Program-made: the position numbers and the translations under genes | In this document: one piece after another, positions 37,357-46,135 of the stretch | How the letters are laid out: each line of letters starts with the position of its first letter | Numbering within the stretch: the first letter of the stretch is position 1 | The notes under the pieces: generated by a model | Database searches by the model: none | Seen by the model: only the letters and a program-made list of their open reading frames with translations | Told to the model about the DNA's origin: nothing | DNA from: DATARH01 sp963773625 | GTDB taxonomy: Bacteria > Pseudomonadota > Alphaproteobacteria > ATCC43930 > CGMCC-115725 | NCBI GenBank assembly: GCA_963773625.1 | Contig: CAVZCJ010000004.1 | Location: 78,204 to 142,203 of the forward strand | Direction of reading: 5' to 3' | DNA length: 64,000 bases

Positions 37357-38708
37357 ATGGACGGCACGACGCAGCTGTTGGAAACCGATCGCCAGTTCCT
37401 GGTCCACCCGCTGCACCATCCGGAGGACCACAAGGCGCCGTTCTTTGTCGACCACGGCAAGGGCGCCATGCTCTACGACGTAAACGGCAAGGGGCTGATC
37501 GACGGATTGGCGGGATTGTGGAACGTCAATATCGGCCATGGGCGCGGCGAACTCGCCGACGCCGCGGCGGCGCAGATGCGCAAGATCGCGTACGCCTCCG
37601 CTTATGTCGGCCAGACCAACGAATGGGCGATCAAGCTCGCCGAGATGATCGTCGGCCATGCCTATCCGAGCAGCTCGGGCGTCTATTTCACCACCGCCGG
37701 GGCGGAATCGAATGAAAGCGCGTTCAAGTTCGCGCGCTTCTACTGGAAAACCCAGGACAAGCCCGACAAGACCAAGATCATCTCGCGGTGGCACGCCTAT
37801 CACGGGGTGACGATGGCGGCGATGAGCGCCACCGGGATGGCTGCGTATCAAAAGATGTTCGGGCCGCTGGTACCGGGCTTCGTCCAGGTCATGCCGCCCT
37901 ACGCGTACCGCTACCAGGGCAACGAGGATCCCGGTATCGCCGCTGCCGAGGCGGTCGAGAAGGCGATCCTGGCGGAGGGGCCGGACACGGTCGCGGCGGT
38001 GATCGCCGAGCCGGTGATGGGGGCCGGCGGGGTGATCGTGCCGCCGCCCACCTATTTCCCCAAGCTGCGCGAGATTTGCGACAAGTACCAAGTGCTGTTG
38101 ATCGCCGACGAGGTGATCACCGGGTTCGGCCGCACCGGGCGCTGGTTCGCGCTCGGGCATTGGGGGGTCGAGCCCGACCTCGTCTCGTTCGCCAAGGGCG
38201 TGACCAGCGGCTACCTGCCGCTGGGCGGGGTCATCGCCTCGAAGAAGATCCACGACGCGATCCTCAATTCTCCGATGGAGCGCCGCTTCATGCACGCCGC
38301 GACCTATAGCGGGCATCCGGTGTGCTGCGCGGTCGGCGTCGCCAACGTCAAGATCATCGAAGCAGGACGGGCTGGTCGAGCGCGCCGCGGTCAAGGGCAA
38401 GCAATTGCTGGAAGCGCTGGAAGAGTTGCGCAACCTGCCCAATGTCGGCGATGTGCGCGGGCTCGGTATGATGTGCGGTGTCGAGCTGGTGACCGACAAA
38501 TCGTCGAAGGCGCCGGCGATCGGCCTGGGCCCGCGCGTGGCGCGCGAGGCGAACGCGCGCGGTTTGCTGATCCGCGCCCGGCCCGGCAGCCCCGATCCGA
38601 TGATCGGCGACACTTTGTGCTTCTCGCCGCCGCTGATGACGCCGGACGAGACGTTGAAGCGCATCCCGCGAGATCGTTCGCGAGTCGCTGATCGCCGCGA
38701 CGGCTTGA
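37357..38708 (+). CDS. Class III PLP-dependent aminotransferase (frameshifted)
   Basis: Omega-aminotransferase-type enzyme. Seen: GLIDGLAGLWNVNIGHGRGEL, VYFTTAGAESNESAFKFARFYW, WHAYHGVTMAAMSATG, VIAEPVMGAGGVIVPP, LLIADEVITGFGRTGRWFA and PLP Lys in LVSFAKGVTSGYLPLGG. Frame changes near 38365 and 38665; the natural stop is TGA 38706-38708 (EIVRESLIAATA), overlapping the next ATG by one base. Length about 450 residues. Closest in motif pattern to beta-alanine/taurine-pyruvate-type aminotransferases; substrate unproven. Confidence 0.88.
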
Positions 38709-39856
38709 TGCCAGTCCGCACCATCAGGATTGCCCTCGACGGCGCCACCGGGCGGCTCGGCACGACGCAGCATCTGAAGGCGCTTCTGGCGATCCGCGGC
38801 GAGGGTGGGTTGCCGCTCAAGAACGGTGATCGGCTGATGCCGGAACCCGTGTTGCTCGGCCGCAACCGTGAAAAGCTCGGTGCGCTAGCGCAAGCGAGTG
38901 GCGGCCTCAAGTGGAGCCTCGACCGCGACGCCTGCCTCGCCGATCCTGGCATCGCCATCTATTTCGACGCCACGGCCACCGGCGGCCGTCCCGAGCGTCT
39001 CTCGGCCGCGATCGCCGCCGGGAAGCACATCTACACCGAAAAGCCGGTCGCCCCGACGCTAGACGAGGCGTTGTCGCTGGCCCGCGCCGCTGCGCAGGCC
39101 GGCGTGAAGAACGGGATCGTGCAGGACAAATTATTCCTGCCGGGGCTCAAGAAGCTGCGTAAGCTGTATGAAAACAACTACTTCGGACGCATCGTGTCGA
39201 TCCGGCTCGATTTCGGCTGGTGGGTGTTCGACGGAGATCTTTATCCCTCACAACGGCCGAGCTGGAATTATCAGCGCTCGGCGGGCGGCGGGTTGATCCT
39301 CGATATGTTCGCGCATTGGCGCTACGTGTTCGACCGGTTGCTGGGGCCCATCAAATCGGTCTCGTGCCGCGAAACAACCGCGCAGCCGCGCCGTATCGAC
39401 GAAGCGGGTAAGGCGTACGAGGTCGATGTCGAGGATCACGCGTTCGCGATCTTTGAGCTCGAGGGCGGCGTGCTGGCGCAGGTCGGTTCGTCCTGGGCGA
39501 GTCGGGTCAAGCGCGACGACCTGTTGCAGATCCAGGTTGACGGCACGGCGGGGTCGGCGGTGTGCGGACTGCACAGCTGCTTCATTCAGCCGTTGGTGGC
39601 GACGCCGCGTCCGTTTATGGATTCCGAGAACCCTCAACCCATGGTCTTTGACAATCAGTGGCAGGAGATGCCGACGCTGCTCCCGTATCTGAATCCCTAC
39701 CGCGAGGGGTGGGAGTTGTTTTTGCGCCACGTCACCGAGGACGGGCCATTTCCATCTCCGCTCATCGAGGGCGCAAAGGGCGTCCAGCTGGCCGAGGCGT
39801 GTCATCGCAGCCACCGCGAGCGCCGCTGGGTCGATCTGGAAATGCTCGATCGCTAG
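38708..39856 (+). CDS. Gfo/Idh/MocA family oxidoreductase
   Basis: The intact 382-residue protein has an N-terminal Rossmann region (IRIALDGATGRLGTTQHLKAL), the EKPVAPTLDEA motif with the conserved Glu-Lys-Pro, and a C-terminal domain with GGGLILDMFAHWRYVFDRLLG (conserved Asp/His pair of the family). It overlaps the aminotransferase stop by one base, so the two probably act in one pathway on a sugar-like or amino-sugar substrate, oxidising or reducing a hydroxyl with NAD(P). Confidence 0.88.
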   Translation: MPVRTIRIALDGATGRLGTTQHLKALLAIRGEGGLPLKNGDRLMPEPVLLGRNREKLGALAQASGGLKWSLDRDACLADPGIAIYFDATATGGRPERLSAAIAAGKHIYTEKPVAPTLDEALSLARAAAQAGVKNGIVQDKLFLPGLKKLRKLYENNYFGRIVSIRLDFGWWVFDGDLYPSQRPSWNYQRSAGGGLILDMFAHWRYVFDRLLGPIKSVSCRETTAQPRRIDEAGKAYEVDVEDHAFAIFELEGGVLAQVGSSWASRVKRDDLLQIQVDGTAGSAVCGLHSCFIQPLVATPRPFMDSENPQPMVFDNQWQEMPTLLPYLNPYREGWELFLRHVTEDGPFPSPLIEGAKGVQLAEACHRSHRERRWVDLEMLDR

Positions 39857-39939
39857 GTTTTAGGCGTATTCGAACTTTTGCCGTGGAACTTTCCAGCGCT
39901 GCCGGCGGTTGCAGGTTCTGCCAGGGTCGAAGCGCGAAT

Positions 39940-40335
39940 ATGTCAGAGCAGGCTCCCGCAATACTCGTCGTCGACGATGACGACGACGTCCGCGACACGA
40001 TCCGCGAGGTATTACTCGGCGGCGGGTTCCAGGTATGGACCGCCGCCACGGGCTCCGAAGCGCTCGTTATCATCGACCAGCATCGGCTCGATATGCTGAT
40101 CGCGGATATCCAGCTTCCGGGCGGGATCAATGGACTTGAAATGACACAGTGCGCGCGCGTCCGCCACCCCACGTTGAGGTGCCTGTTCATTTCCGGCGGC
40201 CGTGCACCGGTTGTTTGTGATCCCAAGCTCGATGACTTCATGGCCAAGCCGTTTCGGCCGTACGAGCTGATTGGTTGCGTGTGGAAGGTGCTGCGCGGCA
40301 ATCTCCCCAATCCCCGCCTCGACATCGTTCGCTAG
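39940..40335 (+). CDS. Single-domain response regulator
   Basis: 131 residues forming only a receiver domain: acidic cluster in VVDDDDDVRDTI, phospho-acceptor Asp in LIADIQLPGGINGLEM, Ser in LFISGGRAP and Lys in FMAKPFRPYEL. Start ATG 39940 gives a compact domain. Orphan, with no kinase nearby. Its stop TAG (40333-40335) shares the palindrome CTAG with the inferred purK stop on the other strand. Confidence 0.85.
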   Translation: MSEQAPAILVVDDDDDVRDTIREVLLGGGFQVWTAATGSEALVIIDQHRLDMLIADIQLPGGINGLEMTQCARVRHPTLRCLFISGGRAPVVCDPKLDDFMAKPFRPYELIGCVWKVLRGNLPNPRLDIVR

Positions 40336-41403
40336 GATTTCCGCGGTCAGCAGCCGCGTGACGTGGCCCATCTTGCGGCCCGGCAGGACGATGTGCTTGC
40401 CGTACAGGTGCAGCCGTGCGGTCGGGTCGGCGATGGCGTCGCGCCAAGTTTCGACTTCATCGCCGATCAGGTTCTTCATCACCGCGTCGGCGTGGCGCTC
40501 GGTAGAGCCCAGCGGCAGGCCGCAGATCGCCCGCACCAGCTGCTCGAACTGGCTGGTGGCGCAGGCATCGATCGTCCAGTGCCCGGAATTGTGCGGCCGC
40601 GGCGCCAACTCGTTGACCAGCAAGCGGCCATCGCGAGTGACGAACATCTCCACCGCGAGCACGCCGACGAGATCGAGACGCGCGGCGATGTCGTGGGCGA
40701 TCTGCTCGGCTTCTCGCGCCGTTTCCGCTGGTAGCGTCGCGGGCGCGATCGTGGTGTCGAGTATGTGGTTGACGTGGCGGTTTTCGACCGGCGGATAGGC
40801 GGCCATCGCGCCGTCCGCGGCGCGGGCGACGACGACCGACACCTCGCAGCGAAAATCGACAAAGCCTTCGAGGATCCCGCGCGCGCCGCCCATCTGCCGC
40901 CAAGCCTCGTCCGCGCGCGTGCCCGGGTCGACGGCGACCTGGCCCTTGCCGTCATAGCCCATCCGGGAACTCTTGAGCACGGCACGGCCTTTCAGGCCGG
41001 CGAGCGTCTCAGCCAGCGCCGCCGCATCGCCGATCTCCTGGTACTCGGTCGTGGCCACGCCGATGCGATTGAGGAAATCCTTTTCCTGGAGGCGGTCCTG
41101 GCTGATTTCCAAGACTTCCGGGCGCGGCATCACCGGCTTCAGCGCCGCGACCCGGCGCACCGCCTCGGCCGGGATGTTCTCGAACTCGAACGTTGCCACA
41201 TCGACCGCGGCGGCGAAGCGTGCCAGCGCGGCGTCATCCTCGTAAGCCGCGACAGTCGCGCCAGCCGAAACCTGCGCAGCCGGGCTGTCCTGCTCGGTGG
41301 CGAAGATATGGACGCGGTAGCCGAGACGGGCCGCGGCCAGCGCGGTCATCCGGCCGAGCTGGCCGCCGCCGAGAATCCCGATCGTGGCGCCCGGCGCCAA
41401 CAT
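40332..41403 (-). CDS. purK: N5-carboxyaminoimidazole ribonucleotide synthase
   Basis: PurK makes N5-CAIR from AIR, bicarbonate and ATP. Motifs: IGILGGGQLGRMTALAAARLGY, TFEFENIPAEAV, SSRMGYDGKGQ, EVSVVVARAADG, VLAVEMFVTRDGRLLVNELAPRPHNSGHWTID. The open frame runs on to 40012 through the whole response-regulator gene, giving 463 residues, about 110 more than normal. A one-base correction near 40350 would end it at TAG 40332-40334 after GHVTRLL, the usual family end, and that is the boundary used here. It overlaps or abuts purE. Confidence 0.88.
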
Positions 41404-41416
41404 CAGCCGGCCAGCA

Positions 41417-41906
41417 TCAGGCAGGGCGTTCGGCGACGGCGTCGGTCTGGGTCTGGCGCCAGCGGTCGAGCGCCTCGGCTGCGGCCGGGATCGCTCAGCG
41501 CGAGGATCGCGGCGGCGCAGAGCGCAGCATTGACCGCGCCGGCCTGGCCGATGGCGAAGGTCGCGACCGGAACGCCGGCGGGCATCTGCACGATCGAATA
41601 AAGGCTGTCCATCCCTTTCAGCACCCGGCTTTCGATCGGCACGCCGAGGACAGGCAGCGGGGTCAGCGCCGCCGCCATGCCGGGCAGATGAGCGGCGCCG
41701 CCGGCTCCGGCGATGATGACCTTGAGGCCGCGCGACTTGGCGCCGGTCGCGTAGTCGTAGAGCCGCTTCGGCGTACGATGGGCCGAAACGATGCGCGTCT
41801 CATGCGCGATGCCGAGCTTGTCCAGCGTCTGGGCGGCATGCTGCATCGTTTCCCAGTCGGATTGGCTTCCCATGATGATGCCGACCACGTGGCCGAAATC
41901 GGCCAT
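41417..41906 (-). CDS. purE: N5-carboxyaminoimidazole ribonucleotide mutase
   Basis: PurE converts N5-CAIR to CAIR. The class I signature is VGIIMGSQSDWETM (residues 8-21), followed by VSAHRTPKRLYDYA, IIAGAGGAAHLPGMAAA and ATFAIGQAGAVNAAL. Start ATG 41906 has GGAGG upstream. The C terminus shifts frame near 41485: the corrected end is WRQTQTDAVAERPA with TGA at 41417; without correction the frame stops at 41403, overlapping the purK start. Operon purE-purK as in most alphaproteobacteria. Confidence 0.9.
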
Positions 41907-42056
41907 GCCATACCTCCGCAAGCGAGACGCCACGAGGCTCCATTGTATACCGGCGGCGGGGCCGACAACGCGGCGAAATTTCGCGGCTTGCTAACGCGTC
42001 CCACTGGTTTATAGACACGGGTGGGTTGATCCGTTTCTCCCGGGCGGGGCTGGGGA

Positions 42057-42764
42057 ATGGCGACGAAGCGGTCAGGGCTGGCGGCGAGCCAAGCGCGGCG
42101 GGAGCGTCGCGCTTCCGACTTGCCCGCCGCATCGCGCACCAGCGAAATGGCGACGGAATTAGCCCAGATTGCCGACAGCGGACTAACGCCGCAGGCGCGC
42201 CGTGCGCTACGCCGTGTTCTTGCCGAAAACGAAGCGATACGCCGCGAACTCGACGGCGCGCGAATGCGAATCAGCCAACTCGAACGCCTCGCCGACGAGG
42301 ATGCGCTGACCACGATCGCGAATCGCCGCGCCTTCATCCGCGAGTTATCGCGGATGATCGCGTTCACTCGGCGGTATGGGCCGCCGTCGAGCGTCGTCTA
42401 TTTCGATGTCAACGGCTTGAAGCAGATCAATGACACGCACGGCCATCCGGCGGGTGACGCGGCGCTGCGGCATGTCGCCGAGACCCTTTGCAAGAACGTG
42501 CGGTCGAGCGACTTGGTGGGCCGGCTGGGCGGCGACGAATTCGGCGTCATCCTGGCGCAGACCAACCAGGAGCAGGCCGTGGCAAAGGCTGCCGCACTGG
42601 CACAGGAGATCTGCAAGCGGCCAATGCGCTGGGGCAAGGCAAGGCTAACGGTCAGCGCCGCTTACGGGGTTTATTCGTTCGCCGGCAGCGACGACGCGCA
42701 GGTCGCGATCGAGGCCGCCGACAAGGCGATGTACCAGCAGAAGCGCGTCGTCCCGGCGCATTGA
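42057..42764 (+). CDS. Diguanylate cyclase (GGDEF)
   Basis: 235 residues. An N-terminal helical segment (residues 25-90) ends in the DxLT start of the GGDEF domain (DEDALTTIANRRAF). The catalytic motif is GGDEF in GRLGGDEFGVILA, preceded at the correct five-residue distance by an inhibitory I-site RxxD (RSSD). Substrate-binding elements FDVNGLKQINDTHGHPAGDAAL are complete. So the enzyme should make c-di-GMP from two GTP and be feedback-inhibited. No sensor domain beyond the helix, no membrane segment. Intact. Confidence 0.93.
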   Translation: MATKRSGLAASQARRERRASDLPAASRTSEMATELAQIADSGLTPQARRALRRVLAENEAIRRELDGARMRISQLERLADEDALTTIANRRAFIRELSRMIAFTRRYGPPSSVVYFDVNGLKQINDTHGHPAGDAALRHVAETLCKNVRSSDLVGRLGGDEFGVILAQTNQEQAVAKAAALAQEICKRPMRWGKARLTVSAAYGVYSFAGSDDAQVAIEAADKAMYQQKRVVPAH

Positions 42765-42782
42765 TGCGCCGGCTTGGGGGCG

Positions 42783-42986
42783 TCAGGCGATGATGTCGGG
42801 CAAGAGCTCGCTCTCGATTTTCGATATCTGGTCTTTGAGCGCGAGTTTGCGCTTCTTCAGGCGCTGCAATTGGAGCTGGTCAAATGGCGCACGCTCGGCA
42901 ATACGCGCGATCACGTCGTCGAGGTCGCGGTGCTCGACCATGAGGGCGGCCAGCTTGGCCTTTAAGGCTTCGACATCAAGGTCCAT
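42783..42986 (-). CDS. YdcH/DUF465 family protein, copy 1
   Basis: 67 residues of charged helical hairpin: ALKAKLAALMVEHRDLDDVI and FDQLQLQRLKKRKLALKDQI, the conserved L-x3-H and LKKxKLxLKD pattern of DUF465. Function unknown; small coiled-coil dimers. A second member lies 1.3 kb away at 44289-44456 on the other strand. Intact. Confidence 0.85.
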   Translation of the reverse strand: MDLDVEALKAKLAALMVEHRDLDDVIARIAERAPFDQLQLQRLKKRKLALKDQISKIESELLPDIIA

Positions 42987-43070
42987 CGCAAGCGATGCAT
43001 GTTGGCGAATACGACGGCACGGCGGGCCCCAAGCCCCTCTGGCGAGCTCGGCTCAAGTATAGCACGATCC

Positions 43071-43589
43071 GTGTCGGAATCATTGCGCCGTGATTGTCTC
43101 GGGCCAGCTGATAAAAAGGCCGCGGCGGAGGCGTTTTGGCGGTTCTCGCTGATGGTCTATGGCCGTCCCGGCGTGGCGGCGACGCTGGTCGGCTTGCAGG
43201 ACCGCGCTGGCCATAATGTCAACCTGATCCTGTTCGGACTATGGGTGGCGATCGGGCAAGGCCGTCGGCTCGACGCGGCAGGGTTGGCGCGCGCCCGCGC
43301 GCAAGATCGTGAAGCTCGACGGCAATGTCGTTGCGCCGCTGCGCGATTTGCGGCGCAACCTCAAATCCGACCCCGATCCGGATATCCAAAATCTGCGAAA
43401 GCGTGTGCTGGCGCTGGAGCTGGTCGCGGAGCGGCGCATCCAGGCGCAGCTTGGCGGCAACCACGGCCGGCCGCGCCGCCAAGGGCAACCGCATCGGCCT
43501 TGCCGAATCCAATTTGCGGCTGATCCTCGGCGCCGATTTCTGTCTCGCCGGAGGGAGAGTTGTTGCGCGAGATGCTGGCAGGCCTCTAG
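43071..43589 (+). CDS. TIGR02444/DUF2390 family protein (frameshifted)
   Basis: Starts at GTG 43071 (MSESLRRDCLG) and contains the family block AFWRFSLMVYGRPGVAATLVGLQDRAGHNVNLILFGLWVA. Later parts are in other frames (KIVKLDGNVVAPLRDLRRNLK; GRAAKGNRIGLAESNLRLILGADF; LLREMLAGL) with changes near 43290, 43455 and 43540. End TAG 43587-43589. Helical protein of unknown role, commonly near ubiquinone or YdcH genes. Convergent with ubiX, sharing a CTAG. Confidence 0.72.
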
Positions 43590-44188
43590 GGCTTCGCGTG
43601 GCTTGCGGCGCTGTCTCGCCCCAGCGTTTACGGTGCCGCTATCAAGGCCGAAGAGATCGAGCATCCGGCCGAGGCTGTGGTCGATCATCTCGTCGAGGGT
43701 CTTGGGCTTGGCGTAGAACGCCGGTACTGGCGGCGCGATCACCGCGCCCATCTCGGCGAGCGCGGTCATCGTCCGCAAATGGCCCGAGATGAAGCGGCGT
43801 CTCGCGCACCGCGAGCACCAGGCGGCGGCGCTCCTTCAAGACGACGTCGGCGGCGCGGGTGAGTAGGGTCGTCGTCACCCCGGTGGCGATCTCGCTCATG
43901 CTGCGGATCGAGCACGGCGCGACGATCATGCCCAGCGTCTGGAACGAGCCCGACGAGATCGGCGCCGCCATGTCGCGCGACGGCATGCACGGCATCGGCG
44001 CGGGCGCGCAGGTCGGCGGGTTTCAGCTCGGTTTCGAGCGCAAGCGCTACCTCGGCCGAGCGACTGACGACGAGATGGGTCTCGACCGGCAACTCGCGCA
44101 ACAGCGCCAGCAGCCGCGCGCCATAGATGACGCCAGAGGCGCCGCTGATTCCGACGATCAGCCGCGGCCGCTCGGGCTTCTGTCGCAT
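43586..44188 (-). CDS. ubiX: UbiX flavin prenyltransferase (frameshifted)
   Basis: UbiX prenylates FMN to supply prenylated FMN to the UbiD decarboxylase in ubiquinone synthesis. Seen: PRLIVGISGASGVIYGARLLALL with the FMN-binding Gly-Ala-Ser-Gly, VETHLVVSRSAE, then in a second frame MAAPISSGSFQTLGMIVAPCSIRSMSEIATGVTTTLLTRAADVVLKERRRLVLAVRETPL and, in a third, AEMGAVIAPPVPAFYAKPKTLDEMIDHSLGRMLDLFG. Indels near 44010 and 43800. The exact C terminus is unclear; TAG at 43586-43588 is the likely end. Start ATG 44188. Confidence 0.88.
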
Positions 44189-44288
44189 CAGACCCCCTTC
44201 ATCCCGGCCTCTCGCCATCTCATATCTGGTTCCAAGGCCGATCCGGCGCTACCATTCGGCTGCCTTGACCATTGCCAGGAGGAACTGC

Positions 44289-44456
44289 ATGTCGCAGCAG
44301 GATCGCATCGAGGCGCTCAAAGAAAAGCATGCATCGCTCGAGCGCGCCATCGATGAGGAAACCCACCGGCCCTTGCCCGATCAAGCGGCGATCTACGATC
44401 TGAAGCGCCAGAAACTCCGCATCAAGGACGAAATCGTCCAACTCGAACGCCAGTAA
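44289..44456 (+). CDS. YdcH/DUF465 family protein, copy 2
   Basis: 55 residues starting MSQQDRIEALKEKHASLERAI with the second helix IYDLKRQKLRIKDEIVQLE. Same family as the gene at 42783-42986 but shorter and clearly diverged. Start ATG 44289 follows AGGAGGAA. Divergent from ubiX. Function unknown. Confidence 0.85.
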   Translation: MSQQDRIEALKEKHASLERAIDEETHRPLPDQAAIYDLKRQKLRIKDEIVQLERQ

Positions 44457-44552
44457 TCGCGCCCGGTTCAGCGGGCTTCATAATTTCTCAATAAGATAAC
44501 AGGTACTTTCTGATAAGTCGCGGGATGTTCACGTGGTAAGGGCGATGCTGGG

Positions 44553-45855
44553 TCAGCGCGGTGGCCACGGCGCGACGTGCCAGGGGCCACCGCTATCCTT
44601 CGCCAGCCGGTCGAGCAGGTTGCGCGCGGTCGCGTCGTCGATCGCGCTGCTGCCGGTGGCGCCCGGATGCGTAACGACCGCGTTGATTACGTCGTTCCAG
44701 CCGCCATCGGCGCGAAACCGGGTGGCGTCGGACGCCGGCTGGAGCATCGGCTGCAGCGCCGCGATGTTCCGCGCCGCCGCTTTCAGCCGTTCATCGAGAC
44801 CCGGCGGGTTGCGCCGAGTACGAGCTCCATATCGACAACAGGCTCGGCAGTTCGGCGGCGAAAACCGGCTGCGGCGTGATGACGCTGGAGAGGTGTAAGG
44901 TCCACGGGTCGGTAAAGCCGCCGATCGCCTCGGCCAGCGCGAGGCACGAATACGCCCTTCCCGCGACGCTCTAGGTGGCGAGGATTAAGGCGCCTTGGCC
45001 GCTGCCGTCCGTGGTGGTGGTCGCCGAACCGGCGATGTTGGTCAGGATCTGCGGCGGCCATCCGCGCCGCTGGGCGGCCGTGGCGATTTGCGGGAAGGCG
45101 GCTTGGAACGCTGCGACCGGGTCGCAGCAATGGGCTTCCGCCACTGAGCCGGTGAGCGCGGTCGGCCCGCCGTAGACCGGAATGCTGTCGCCAAGGGACA
45201 TCAGCTCGCCTTGCTCGCTGCCGAGATCGACCAGGCCTTTGCCCTGGCCGAGCACGCGCCAGCCTGGCGCGACACTGATCTGGCTGCCGTCGGCCAAGTG
45301 CAGTGGGGTTAACCCGGTGCTCGGCGCCCCCCGGTCCCAGCGCCTGCTGCAGCCGCGGGAACGACGCCGGGAACGAATCGGCATAGTCGTAAAAAACGCT
45401 GACATTGCCGCCGGTATCGTCGAGCGCGGCGACAGCGATGCCGAGGACCCTCGCGCCACGCACCGTCGCGGCGAACATGATCTGCGCCGAACGGTCGCTC
45501 TTGTCGACCGCCGCGAGGAGTGGCGCGGGCATGCCGGATCGAAGGCCGCCGAATAGGCGAAAATCGCCGAAATTACGCCGAGCGGCAGAGTCGGCCTTGT
45601 CGGTCAACTGCCCATACATGACAATGCCGGCGCCCATCGGGTCGCGTACGATCTCGACGCTGGTTGGCAGCACGGCGCGCGGCGCCGGTGGGATTCCCTG
45701 GGGCGCCGCAGCTGGCGGTAGCGATGGCGGGGTGATTTGCGTTGCGGGTGGGATGGTGATCGGCCGATTTTGCGCCTGGCCGGAAATCGGAAAGGCGAGT
45801 GCGGCGGCAGCCCACGAAAAGGCCACGAGCCAGGTGGATCGCCGATCGTGCCGTC
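44553..45855 (-). CDS. Exported protein of unknown function (frameshifted, boundaries uncertain)
   Basis: An N-terminal signal segment (AFSWAAAALAFPISGQAQ) and a Pro-rich region (ITPPSLPPAAAPQGIPPAPRA) lead to a mature domain: MGAGIVMYGQLTDKADSAARR, FAATVRGARVLGIAVAALDD, then in a second frame LADGSQISVAPGWRVLGQGKGLVDLG, ending LILAT with TAG at 44971. Downstream on the same strand, frames 44553-44970 (WTLHLSSVITPQPVFAAELPSLL; GGWNDVINAVVTHPGATGSSAIDDATARNLLDRLA) also look coding and may be the true C-terminal part or a separate gene. No family recognised. Confidence 0.45.
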
Positions 45856-46083
45856 ATTCTCGCTCCTGTGGTCTTGGTCGCGGCTGAAAATGCCAGCAAT
45901 GCGAAACCGCGCGCAACGGGCGTGCAGGGCGCCATGTTTTCGCTTGCATCGTTGGCCAATTGCGCGTTTCTTTTCGGCTCGGTGGCTTTAAGCGCCGCCA
46001 GGCACTAGGATGCGCGAGATTAGGCGAAATACTGTTCGACAACTCACGCGAGCCTGTAGCGTAGCGCCGAAAACATGGCCAAG

Positions 46084-46101
46084 CGGCCGGGCCTCCGGCC
46101 G
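46084..46101 (+). other. Hairpin upstream of the TIR gene
   Basis: CGGCCGG (46084-46090) pairs with CCGGCCG (46095-46101) around GCCT, 35 bases before the TIR gene start. Could be a leader hairpin or the terminator of something upstream; nothing else supports either reading. Confidence 0.3.
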
Positions 46102-46135
46102 CGCCGCGGATGAGGGGAGCGCAAGAGAACCGGCG

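Noticed and set aside
37291..38958. 555-codon minus-strand frame opposite the aminotransferase
   Set aside because: Shadow frame caused by high GC third positions; no recognisable domain.
44553..44970. Separate gene for the 3' part of the exported protein at 44553-45855
   Set aside because: No start codon with ribosome site was found and the strand and composition continue; kept as one feature with low confidence.
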